NCBI RefSeq assembly: GCF_008933165.1
Contig: NZ_WBVQ01000002.1
Location: forward strand, 581,569-645,568
Direction: 5' to 3'
Source: Phaeocystidibacter marisrubri
Lineage (GTDB): Bacteria; Bacteroidota; Bacteroidia; Flavobacteriales; Schleiferiaceae
DNA length: 64,000 nucleotides
Part shown: positions 54,997-62,406 of the stretch, in pieces
Numbering within the stretch: the stretch's first letter is position 1
Layout: each line of letters begins with the position of its first letter
Position numbers and translations under genes: made by a program
The notes under the pieces: generated by a model
What the model was told of the DNA's origin: nothing
What the model saw: the letters and a program-made list of their open reading frames with translations, nothing else
Databases searched by the model: none

Positions 54997-55365
54997 TTAG
55001 AACGGAAGATCATCTTCTTGCTCGTCAGATGGGAAATCTGAAGCAGAGTAGCTATCCATTGGAGGCTCTGAACCTCCAGCAGCTGCAGCAGGTTGTTCTG
55101 CTTGAATTTTCCAACCCTGGATGCTTACGAAATATCTCGTTTCACCTTGTGGGCTTTGCCATTCGCGACCACGGATATTGATGGAAACATTTACGCGATC
55201 TCCTTCTTTAATACGATCCAACAAATCGGTTTTGTCTTGAACAAACTCCACCATAATAGATTGTGGATACTGTTCTTCTGTGGTCAAAACCATCTCTCTT
55301 TTTTTGAAAGATGATGAGATTTGCTGTTCGTCAAATACCTTCTTTACGGTTCCGGTCAATTCCAT
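54997..55365 (-). CDS. DUF3127 single-strand-binding-like small protein
   Basis: The 122-residue protein matches DUF3127, a Bacteroidota family: MELTGTVKKVFDEQQISSSFKKREMVL, SIMVEFVQDKTDLLDRI, GDRVNVSINIRGREW and a YFVSIQGWKI strand. The strand order suggests an OB-like fold. After a low-complexity linker (AAAAGGSEPPM) it ends in DEQEDDLPF, very like the acidic C-terminal tip of SSB proteins (DDDIPF type) that recruits replication and repair enzymes. A nucleic-acid role is therefore inferred; none is established to my knowledge. The gene directly follows the flavin reductase gene (1 bp apart). Confidence 0.85.
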   Translation of the reverse strand: MELTGTVKKVFDEQQISSSFKKREMVLTTEEQYPQSIMVEFVQDKTDLLDRIKEGDRVNVSINIRGREWQSPQGETRYFVSIQGWKIQAEQPAAAAGGSEPPMDSYSASDFPSDEQEDDLPF

Positions 55366-55366
55366 G

Positions 55367-56269
55367 TCAACTTCTATTTAATTTATCTACCAAGAGAGCC
55401 TTCCAGGCTTTCTCAACTTTACCTTCTTCTAATAACTCCTTTGCATAGTAATGAAGCATTTCTCTGCGCTCCAAACCATCGGTGGTGGAATCCATAATCG
55501 ACTGGATTCTGTGGTGCTTTGAAAACTCTTCAATCTCACTGTCTTTTGGCAGCGATTCTACATTTCCAAGTTTTCCCAAATCGTTGCCTGACAAGATAAA
55601 ACTCTCGCGAATGCGCTTTGGAATTTGGTCTACACCAATGCCCAATCTACTCAACGGTTTCTCCACGGTAAACAAGGCATCTCCCGAGGCGCGAACATAC
55701 CAGTCTTTGCCCAAACGACCAACCGTATCAATCTTGTGTTGATCAATTTTTCCATCTTCACCTAAGATACTCTTGTCGATGTGCATCAAAACCACTTCAC
55801 AAACCACTAGGTTACCCGCACCACCGTGATCACCGAGTTCAATCACCTCCTTCACAATACACTCCATTTGCACCGGAGATTCTGCCACACGAGGTGCGCG
55901 AACCACCTCACTTTCCAACTCTGTAAATCCAGCTTTTACAAACTCATTTACTCCCGTTGGATATTCGGTAGAAGACAAGCTCGTCTGCTCTACCATTGCA
56001 TAGTTTACAATGTTGATCACCACTTCCTTGGTAGCTTTCACATTGCTCAATGTATCCTTAGTGGTGTTGTTGCGAACGCGACGTGCTGGCGAAAAAATCG
56101 CAATCGGTGGATTTGCACTGAACACGTTAAAAAATGAGAATGGACTGAGATTTACATTCCCATCTTCATCAATTGTACTGGCTAATGCAATGGGGCGAGG
56201 GGAAATAGAACTCAGCAAATGTGAATGTAGTTCTTTTGTTTCCAACTCTTTAGGATCGATGCGCAACAT
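55367..56269 (-). CDS. Flavin reductase-like FMN-binding protein
   Basis: The 300-residue protein has the flavin-reductase-like domain (about 15-200): LSSISPRPIALASTIDEDG, NLSPFSFFNVFSANPPIAIFSP, VRNNTTKDTLSNVKATKEVVINIV, and the downstream GNLVVCEVVLMHID strand. A helical C-terminal extension (about 225-300) carries the LGRLGKDWYVRASGD segment before it. The family includes NAD(P)H:flavin oxidoreductases; the partner enzyme is not identifiable. It is upstream of DUF3127 and divergent from tRNA-Leu(TAG). Confidence 0.85.
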   Translation of the reverse strand: MLRIDPKELETKELHSHLLSSISPRPIALASTIDEDGNVNLSPFSFFNVFSANPPIAIFSPARRVRNNTTKDTLSNVKATKEVVINIVNYAMVEQTSLSSTEYPTGVNEFVKAGFTELESEVVRAPRVAESPVQMECIVKEVIELGDHGGAGNLVVCEVVLMHIDKSILGEDGKIDQHKIDTVGRLGKDWYVRASGDALFTVEKPLSRLGIGVDQIPKRIRESFILSGNDLGKLGNVESLPKDSEIEEFSKHHRIQSIMDSTTDGLERREMLHYYAKELLEEGKVEKAWKALLVDKLNRS

Positions 56270-56289
56270 ATTCTACCTTTTTAGTGACG

Positions 56290-56297
56290 CAAAAATA
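56290..56297 (-). promoter_or_regulatory. -7 box TATTTTTG for the flavin reductase-DUF3127 unit
   Basis: An exact TAnnTTTG match on the minus strand 21 nt before the ATG at 56269; no clear -33. Confidence 0.5.
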
Positions 56298-56351
56298 ACA
56301 AAGCTGAGAATGGAAGTTTCATTTTTCAAATGTGAATATCAGAATAAAGTA

Positions 56352-56359
56352 TATATTTG
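56352..56359 (+). promoter_or_regulatory. -7 box TATATTTG of tRNA-Leu(TAG)
   Basis: An exact TAnnTTTG match 12 nt before the tRNA 5' end, which is consistent with the short leaders of the other tRNAs here. Confidence 0.7.
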
Positions 56360-56371
56360 CACCCCACAACA

Positions 56372-56453
56372 GCGGGCGTGGTGAAATTGGTAGACACGCT
56401 AGACTTAGGATCTAGTGCCGCAAGGTGTGAAGGTTCGAGTCCTTTCGCCCGCA
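56372..56453 (+). tRNA. tRNA-Leu (anticodon TAG)
   Basis: An 82-nt class II tRNA: acceptor GCGGGCG pairs with CGCCCGC, and the D arm contains TGAAATTGGTAGACA. The anticodon arm CTAGA-CTTAGGA-TCTAG gives anticodon TAG. The variable arm is TGCCGCAAGGTGT and the T arm contains GGTTCGAGTCC. CCA is not encoded. Confidence 0.95.
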
Positions 56454-56458
56454 CAGAG

Positions 56459-56491
56459 AAACCCTTCAGCAGAAATGTTGAAGGGTTTTTT
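56459..56491 (+). terminator. Terminator after tRNA-Leu(TAG)
   Basis: A 12-bp stem AAACCCTTCAGC (56459-56470) pairs with GTTGAAGGGTTT (56477-56488, one G-U), followed by a T run. Confidence 0.87.
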
Positions 56492-56522
56492 CTTGCCAAA
56501 AATCGCCGTACGCAACATCGTA

Positions 56523-56556
56523 AAAACAAAAAAAGGTGACCAAAAGGCCACCTTTT
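56523..56556 (-). terminator. Terminator for the alpha-amylase gene
   Basis: Stem AAAAGGTGACC (56531-56541) pairs with GGCCACCTTTT (56546-56556), with a G-U on the minus strand and a U-rich tail there. It lies about 160 nt past the amylase stop. I see nothing else in 56557-56715. Confidence 0.7.
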
Positions 56557-56715
56557 CCGTCCCGTCGAAACGGAACTACAGAACGGTTGAAGACAATGCC
56601 ACGAAGCTATAGGCGTGACGTAAGGGGAACGTTAAGTCGATGTCAAGAAAACGTGTTCTCTCTTCAAACAACTTTAAGAATAATCGTCGTTTTCACCCTA
56701 TTTGTCTTCTATTCA

Positions 56716-59106
56716 TTAGGGAATTGCAACACGTGCTACTGAGGTGTTCCCATCGTGTGAAACGGTAAGTGTGTAAACCCCTGTGGGTTGACTTACTTGA
56801 AATCCATCTTTTCGATTCAAAAACTCTCCTGCAGCTACGGTTCTGCCCATATTGTCCACCAAACGGTACTGTCCGCCATCCGAAGGCAATTCTACTTCTA
56901 CTACACCATTGGAATAAAAGGCCACAAGCTCATTGCTCGAATTTGATGCTGATGGTTCATTTTCGGTAGCATTCATTTTTGAGCTACTCGATACATCCAC
57001 AACAGCGGGCGCGGTATAGGTTACATTCAAAAAGCAGTTTTGTCCACTTTGATTCGCTCTACTGTTCTTCACCCTCATGGTTAACCATCCGGCTTGAGAA
57101 GGAGTGAAAGTATTGGAATATGTCCCATCGCCTGAATCTCTATGAACCATCTGACCATTTTCGCCAAGGAAGTTCACGGTGAGCATCTTTCCAGATTCGC
57201 CATAGAGGGTGTAACTCACATTGCTCGTTCCATCTACATAAATCTTCCCTGCATAACGCCAAGAAGGTGAGTAATCAGGAATTCTACCTCCTTGCTGTAA
57301 ACTGTTCGCATGACTATCTCCCAAGTCGTCACTAAATTCCCACTCTTGCGTGGTGGAAGTAGTTCCCGATGGTGTATAGGTCGGCAGAGTTCCTTGCGGA
57401 CCCCAAACGGCATAACCGTAAGTACCATTGGAAGGATTGACCGCTGGAGCAGTAATTAATGCGCGTTGATCTCCTTGCACAACGGATGTACCACTCACAT
57501 ATCCCGCATGATCTACGAGAATTGTACCCGCAGGAAAATCGGTATCTACCCAAGCTTGTTGACTAGACGCTCCATTGTCGCTCATAGCAATGATGGCTTT
57601 AGCAGAGCGCTCTACAATGAGTAAATCTGCCGCACTGCTTCCTGAAGGGAACCATGCATTGCCGCCTGCACTAGTAGATCTCACTTTATAAGCTCCACTT
57701 TTAAAGTCGAGTTGTTGGTGCAGTTTGATGATATTAACAATGGCATCTCTTTGCGCTAGAGAAGCAGAGTTGGCAGGGTCGTGCGACCATCTATTACCGC
57801 TACCTCCAATATTAAACAGATCTTCAAAGAACACTTGCGGAGATCCATCCACCGAAAATGCGATAGCATAAGCAAGTGGTAAACGGCTGTTAAACGGATC
57901 AATGTGTGGTCCCAATTCATCTCCCGTATTCCATCCCGTATAATTACCATCCGAATCAAGTTGCGGTCGGAACGTATCATGATTATTGATGAATGGAACC
58001 GTGCGATGCACATACGTATTGGACGAAGCATAGTATGCTACTCTAGAGCTTTGTTGAGCACCTGGCAAAGACGACATATCGTAAAATCCAGATCCAGTCA
58101 CCATACTGTAGATCCCACTTCTCAAACTGAAGTCAAAGGCGCCCATCATATATTCAGATCCGCCATTAGCGGTAGCAACTGAATTGACATAGCCATCCAG
58201 TCCACCAGCGTTGAAATCAACATATTCCCCCACATTGAACATGGCTTCTCCTCCTTGACTCCAAGCGGGTAATACATACTTCAAATTATAGCTGAGATCT
58301 TGCTGAACCCATACTGGAAAGTGCTTCGTTGCATCCCATCGAAATCCATCTACTCCCGTTTGTTTCTTCAACCACATCACCCAATTTCGGGCTTCATTTC
58401 TCATATAGTTGGCTGATTGAGTTGGATTGTAAGTCGCACTAGTCGCCTGCCCGTACGCCCCACTGTAGTAACAAATATCCGGACCAAACATTTGCTGACA
58501 GATGTCTCCCGAGTTGCAATTGTGGTCATTGTTTGGGTGGAAATTCTGATAATTTTTAAACCATCTCCCTGATCTGCTCAGGTAGTTGTCACTTGGTGAA
58601 TACACCGCAGGTGTTGCGTATGAAGCATATCTGAAAATCTTATACGGATCATCGGGAGCATTCACATCTGAACCCAGTGAACCATTTTGATCCCCCGCAC
58701 CCATGGTATGATTGAGAACCACGTCTTGGATCACCTGAATACCATTGGCGTGCATCACGGCAATCATGCGCAAAACCTCATCCTTGGTTCCTACGCGGGT
58801 ATTGGTACTTCCCTTCTGAAACTTATCCCCCAAATCATACTGATCAAAAACATCATATCCTACTGACCCTTCTCCACTGTTCCCTTTGGTAATAGGCGGA
58901 ATCCAAATCGCATCTATCCCCATGTCGTGCAAACGCGGAGCTAGTTCAGTTAAATAGTTGGCCCAACTTCCGGGATAATTACTGTTCCAGTAATCCCACC
59001 AAAAGCCTTGTAAGACGACAGGTTTTACCGTCGTTTGAGCATGAACGATACTCCCAAATGAAAACATCGTAATCACGAGAGAGAGCATGAGGCGTTTTCT
59101 ATTCAT
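56716..59106 (-). CDS. Secreted GH13 alpha-amylase with T9SS type A sorting domain
   Basis: The 796-residue enzyme has a signal peptide (to about residue 23, ...SIVHAQ) and a GH13 barrel. The four conserved regions are present: DVVLNH, GFRWDATKH with the nucleophile Asp, VGEYVD with the acid/base Glu, and FINNHDTFR. The GYDVFDQYDLGDKFQKG segment is typical of alpha-amylases acting on starch or glycogen. A later beta-sandwich (about 590-700) may bind starch. The last 75 residues or so (VAFYSNGVVEVELPSDGGQYRLVDN, GRTVAAGEF, GVYTLTVS, VARVAIP) form a T9SS type A domain. No Sus genes surround it. A perfect palindrome lies about 45 bp upstream of the start. Confidence 0.92.
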   Translation of the reverse strand: MNRKRLMLSLVITMFSFGSIVHAQTTVKPVVLQGFWWDYWNSNYPGSWANYLTELAPRLHDMGIDAIWIPPITKGNSGEGSVGYDVFDQYDLGDKFQKGSTNTRVGTKDEVLRMIAVMHANGIQVIQDVVLNHTMGAGDQNGSLGSDVNAPDDPYKIFRYASYATPAVYSPSDNYLSRSGRWFKNYQNFHPNNDHNCNSGDICQQMFGPDICYYSGAYGQATSATYNPTQSANYMRNEARNWVMWLKKQTGVDGFRWDATKHFPVWVQQDLSYNLKYVLPAWSQGGEAMFNVGEYVDFNAGGLDGYVNSVATANGGSEYMMGAFDFSLRSGIYSMVTGSGFYDMSSLPGAQQSSRVAYYASSNTYVHRTVPFINNHDTFRPQLDSDGNYTGWNTGDELGPHIDPFNSRLPLAYAIAFSVDGSPQVFFEDLFNIGGSGNRWSHDPANSASLAQRDAIVNIIKLHQQLDFKSGAYKVRSTSAGGNAWFPSGSSAADLLIVERSAKAIIAMSDNGASSQQAWVDTDFPAGTILVDHAGYVSGTSVVQGDQRALITAPAVNPSNGTYGYAVWGPQGTLPTYTPSGTTSTTQEWEFSDDLGDSHANSLQQGGRIPDYSPSWRYAGKIYVDGTSNVSYTLYGESGKMLTVNFLGENGQMVHRDSGDGTYSNTFTPSQAGWLTMRVKNSRANQSGQNCFLNVTYTAPAVVDVSSSSKMNATENEPSASNSSNELVAFYSNGVVEVELPSDGGQYRLVDNMGRTVAAGEFLNRKDGFQVSQPTGVYTLTVSHDGNTSVARVAIP

Positions 59107-59140
59107 AACAGTTATGATTGGTTAAAATGATAGTAAGTGT

Positions 59141-59160
59141 ACTTTATACACTTTATAAAG
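59141..59160. promoter_or_regulatory. AT-rich repeat and palindrome upstream of the amylase gene
   Basis: ACTTTATACACTTTATAAAG contains two CTTTATA direct repeats, the second forming the perfect palindrome CTTTATAAAG (59151-59160). It lies in the 191-bp amylase/atoE divergent region and could be an operator; no regulator is assigned. Confidence 0.3.
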
Positions 59161-59297
59161 ATAAACTAATCTACCGAAAATCAAACCTTTATATCATCAA
59201 CCTCGGATTATAGACCCCAAAAACACGAATCGACTCAACACATAACGTGGTTTCCCTTTTTGTTGTCACCTCCTTACCTTAGGCAAAAATTGAACGC

Positions 59298-60671
59298 ATG
59301 CCGACTTTTGCCGAACGTTTTGAAACCGTGTTTCGAAAAACACTACCGAGTCCTCTTGCGATAGCGTTGATTCTTACCTTCATCGCATTTGGCGTTGCGC
59401 TCTTTAGCACGTGTCCGGCTGACACCTCTTATGCAGCTTACGCGGTTAACTTACTTGGCATTTGGCAAACCGGAATGTGGCAAAGCTCCTTGCTGGCTTT
59501 CACCGTTCAAATGATGCTCATCCTTGTATTGGGTCATGCACTTGCTTTGAGTCCACCTATATCAAGGTTCATCGACAAATTGTGTGGTAGAATAAAGTCT
59601 GGCAATCAAGCGGCGGTTACTGTAGGAGTTCTCACCATGTTAGTTGCATTTTTTAATTGGGGATTGGGGCTCATCTTCGGGGCGATCTTCGCTCGCAAAG
59701 TAGCCGAAATGGCTCACAGGAATAACATCCCCATCTCCTATCCGCTCATCGGTGCGGCGGGTTATTCAGGGTTAATGATATGGCACGGAGGAATTTCAGG
59801 TTCCGCACCACTCAAAGCAAACGAGACAGGTCACATTACTGAAATGGCGCCCAACGCGGCAAATGTTCCAGATCACGTCTCTCTATCTGACACCATCTTC
59901 AGTTCAATGAACGCCTATGCAACGTTAGCCATCTTACTTACAGTTGCCCTCACACTCTGGTTACTCAGCAAGTATGTTCCTACCTCCATCCCAAAGGCTT
60001 TCACTAAAAATGTTCAAATAAGCGAAGAAGCCGGACCTGCCATTGGTGCCGAAAAACTCGATCAGAAAAAGGGTATGGCTTATTTCTGGGGAGCTCTAAT
60101 TATAGGATGGTCGGTATATAGTGCACTTACTTGCCACTGCGGACTTTCCTTCATCACCCCGAATTTTATCAACTTCATACTGCTGGGAGCCATTTTCATT
60201 GCCCACGGAACACTGTCCAAAGCCATGAACGCATTTGAAGAAGCCATTTCTGGAGCGGCGGGAATATTAATTCAATTCCCCCTTTACTTTGGAATTATGG
60301 CCTTGGTGAGAGACTCCGGGTTGATTCTCAGCATCACCAACGAACTCATCGCTCACAGTAATGAAACGAGCTTTCCCATCACCACTTTACTATCGGCCGG
60401 GATCATCAACGTATTCGTTCCCAGCGGAGGCGGGCAATGGGCAATCCAAGGTCCTATTCTAATCGAGGCCTCTCAAGCCTTGAATGTATCACTGGGAAAA
60501 AGCATTATGGCCTTGAGTTATGGGGATCAGCTTACCAATATGCTCCAACCGTTTTGGGCGTTGCCTCTCTTGGGCATCACCAAGTTGAAAGCGAGAGAAA
60601 TCCTCCCTTACACCCTTATTTTAATGGTGATAGGATTCATAGTTTACACCTCCGCACTACTGCTCTTTTAA
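59298..60671 (+). CDS. AtoE-like short-chain fatty acid transporter (TIGR00366-type)
   Basis: The 457-residue membrane protein has about ten hydrophobic segments. It has the family landmarks FETVFRKTLPSPLAIALILT, FFNWGLGLIFGAIFARKVAE, GYSGLMIWHGGISGSAPLKAN, NVFVPSGGGQWAIQGPILIEA and YGDQLTNMLQPFWALPLLGI. Members are thought to take up short-chain fatty acids such as butyrate or acetoacetate. It is divergent from the amylase gene. Its TAA shares TTAA with the convergent aat gene, with no terminator between. Confidence 0.87.
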   Translation: MPTFAERFETVFRKTLPSPLAIALILTFIAFGVALFSTCPADTSYAAYAVNLLGIWQTGMWQSSLLAFTVQMMLILVLGHALALSPPISRFIDKLCGRIKSGNQAAVTVGVLTMLVAFFNWGLGLIFGAIFARKVAEMAHRNNIPISYPLIGAAGYSGLMIWHGGISGSAPLKANETGHITEMAPNAANVPDHVSLSDTIFSSMNAYATLAILLTVALTLWLLSKYVPTSIPKAFTKNVQISEEAGPAIGAEKLDQKKGMAYFWGALIIGWSVYSALTCHCGLSFITPNFINFILLGAIFIAHGTLSKAMNAFEEAISGAAGILIQFPLYFGIMALVRDSGLILSITNELIAHSNETSFPITTLLSAGIINVFVPSGGGQWAIQGPILIEASQALNVSLGKSIMALSYGDQLTNMLQPFWALPLLGITKLKAREILPYTLILMVIGFIVYTSALLLF

Positions 60672-61360
60672 GGAAGATCACGAATTTCAGAGGGTATTGC
60701 ATTCTGGGATGAGACGAGGCGATCCACCTGCTGAATGAAAACTTCTCGATCAATGGAAACAGCGCCAAATCTCTTCAGGTGATCTGTTTCCATTTGGCAA
60801 TCTATGAGCTCAACTCCCTGCTCTTGCATCCACTGCACCCCTCTGATGAAAGCATATTTTGAAGCATTAGGCACAGAAGCAAACATCGATTCCCCGTAAA
60901 ACACTTTACCGATATTCACCCCATAGAATCCCCCTACCAGCTCTTCGTCTAACCAAGCTTCGAAACTGTGCACAAAGCCTTCACGGTGCCATTGCACATA
61001 TGCCGAAATGATCTCATCTAGAATCCAAGTTCCATCTTGGTCGGGCCGAGCCGTTTCAGCACACTTGCGTATCACGTCTTCAAATGCAGCATTTAGCGTA
61101 ATTCTAAATGCCTTTTTATGGAGTAGAGGCCGCATACTTTTGGGGATGTGCAACTCTTCCGGAAAGAGCACCATTCTAGGATCTGGACTCCACCAAAGGA
61201 TAGGACTTTCTTCATCATACCACGGGTAAATGCCCTTGCTATACGCTTCTTTCAAACGAACGGAAGTCAGCTTCCCTCCAATAGCCACCAATCCTTCGGC
61301 ATCTGCCTGACTGGCGAGAGGAAGAGGTTGTGCTTCATTTTGTAGGATCACCCAATTCAT
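60668..61360 (-). CDS. aat: Leucyl/phenylalanyl-tRNA--protein transferase
   Basis: Aat adds Leu or Phe from aminoacyl-tRNA to N-terminal Lys/Arg of proteins, marking them for ClpS/ClpA-type degradation (N-degron pathway). The start is ATG 61360 (MNWVILQNEAQPLPLASQAD), giving 230 residues; the longer upstream frame lies within the permease gene and lacks homology. Landmarks are GLVAIGGKLTSVRLKEAYSKGIYPWYDE, ILWWSPDPRMVL, and GGFYGVNIGKVFYGESMFA. The later KYAFIRGVQWMQEQGVELIDCQ and HLKRFGAVSIDREVFI are also present. It overlaps the ABC permease by 4 nt. Confidence 0.94.
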   Translation of the reverse strand: MNWVILQNEAQPLPLASQADAEGLVAIGGKLTSVRLKEAYSKGIYPWYDEESPILWWSPDPRMVLFPEELHIPKSMRPLLHKKAFRITLNAAFEDVIRKCAETARPDQDGTWILDEIISAYVQWHREGFVHSFEAWLDEELVGGFYGVNIGKVFYGESMFASVPNASKYAFIRGVQWMQEQGVELIDCQMETDHLKRFGAVSIDREVFIQQVDRLVSSQNAIPSEIRDLP

Positions 61361-62406
61361 GCAGATCGAACATCCAAGGCATCTCGCAACGTATTCCCCA
61401 GTACCATAAAACTCAATACGAGCAACATAATGCAGAGTCCAGGTAATACGGAGAGATGTGCTTCTCCAGTAATGATATATGCGTAATGATCTCGGATAAT
61501 TCCACCCCAACTTGGGATGGGAGGTTGAGCGCCAATTCCCAAAAAGCTCAATCCGCTTTCCATCAATATCGCTGAGGCAAAATTGGCTGCGCTAATCACA
61601 ATAACCGGTGCCCAAGCATTGGGTAAAATGTGTTTCCAGATAATTCGCGAAGATGAAAAGCCCAAGACTTTGGCCGCTTCCACAAACTCCATTTTGCGTA
61701 GGCCCATCACTTGCCCTCGGACCACACGGGCAACCTCTACCCACATCGTGAGTCCAACGGCCACAAACACTTGCCAAAACCCCTTTCCCAGAACAAAAGT
61801 GAGCGCAATGACCATTAAGAGAGTAGGAATAGACCATACCACGTTGACAAGCCACATGACACTCTTATCTACCCAGCCTCCAAAATAACCAGCGGCTGCA
61901 CCCAAAGGCACTCCAATCAATAGAGAAATGAAAACACTGATAAATCCGACCGCGATAGAAACTCGTCCGCCTAAAATGAGACGACTCAACAAATCTCTAC
62001 CATACTTATCGGCTCCTAGCAGGTAGGTGTATTCCTGAATGTACTGTCCTTCGACAATCTCTGTCCATTCTCCTTGCTCTTCGCCCGGCCCCAAATACTC
62101 GCGATACATCCCTCCATCCGAACTAACTTCCGCAACAGGCGTAATACGAGTGGGACATGCGTCACCAAAGAACCACATTTCCAGGGCCGATGACTCACTG
62201 CAAGACTCGGACTGAGAATACAGCATGAGAACCTCCGTTCCCATGGGAGCATTCGCCATCGCCAAGTTCATCGTATTTGAACTAGGGGATGAGTCGGGTG
62301 TGATGATGTACCCAAGAATGGAAATCACCACAAACAAAACGATTAATCCAATGGATACAGCCCCAAGGGGATTTTTAAGAATCTTCCAAAAGGCGGATGA
62401 TTTCAT
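61357..62406 (-). CDS. Peptide-type ABC transporter permease (DppC/OppC family)
   Basis: This 349-residue inner-membrane permease has an N-terminal helix (about 13-33), then a periplasmic insert of about 80 residues with several Cys. The binding-protein-dependent transport core (about 120-345) has the DppC-type features KYGRDLLSRLILGGRVSIAVGF, the EAA-like loop EAAKVLGFSSSRIIWKHILPNAWAPV and LSFLGIGAQPPIPSWGG. Its partner permease, ATPases and binding protein are not in the window. It is coupled on both sides by 4-nt overlaps, to prc upstream and aat downstream. Confidence 0.9.
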   Translation of the reverse strand: MKSSAFWKILKNPLGAVSIGLIVLFVVISILGYIITPDSSPSSNTMNLAMANAPMGTEVLMLYSQSESCSESSALEMWFFGDACPTRITPVAEVSSDGGMYREYLGPGEEQGEWTEIVEGQYIQEYTYLLGADKYGRDLLSRLILGGRVSIAVGFISVFISLLIGVPLGAAAGYFGGWVDKSVMWLVNVVWSIPTLLMVIALTFVLGKGFWQVFVAVGLTMWVEVARVVRGQVMGLRKMEFVEAAKVLGFSSSRIIWKHILPNAWAPVIVISAANFASAILMESGLSFLGIGAQPPIPSWGGIIRDHYAYIITGEAHLSVLPGLCIMLLVLSFMVLGNTLRDALDVRSA

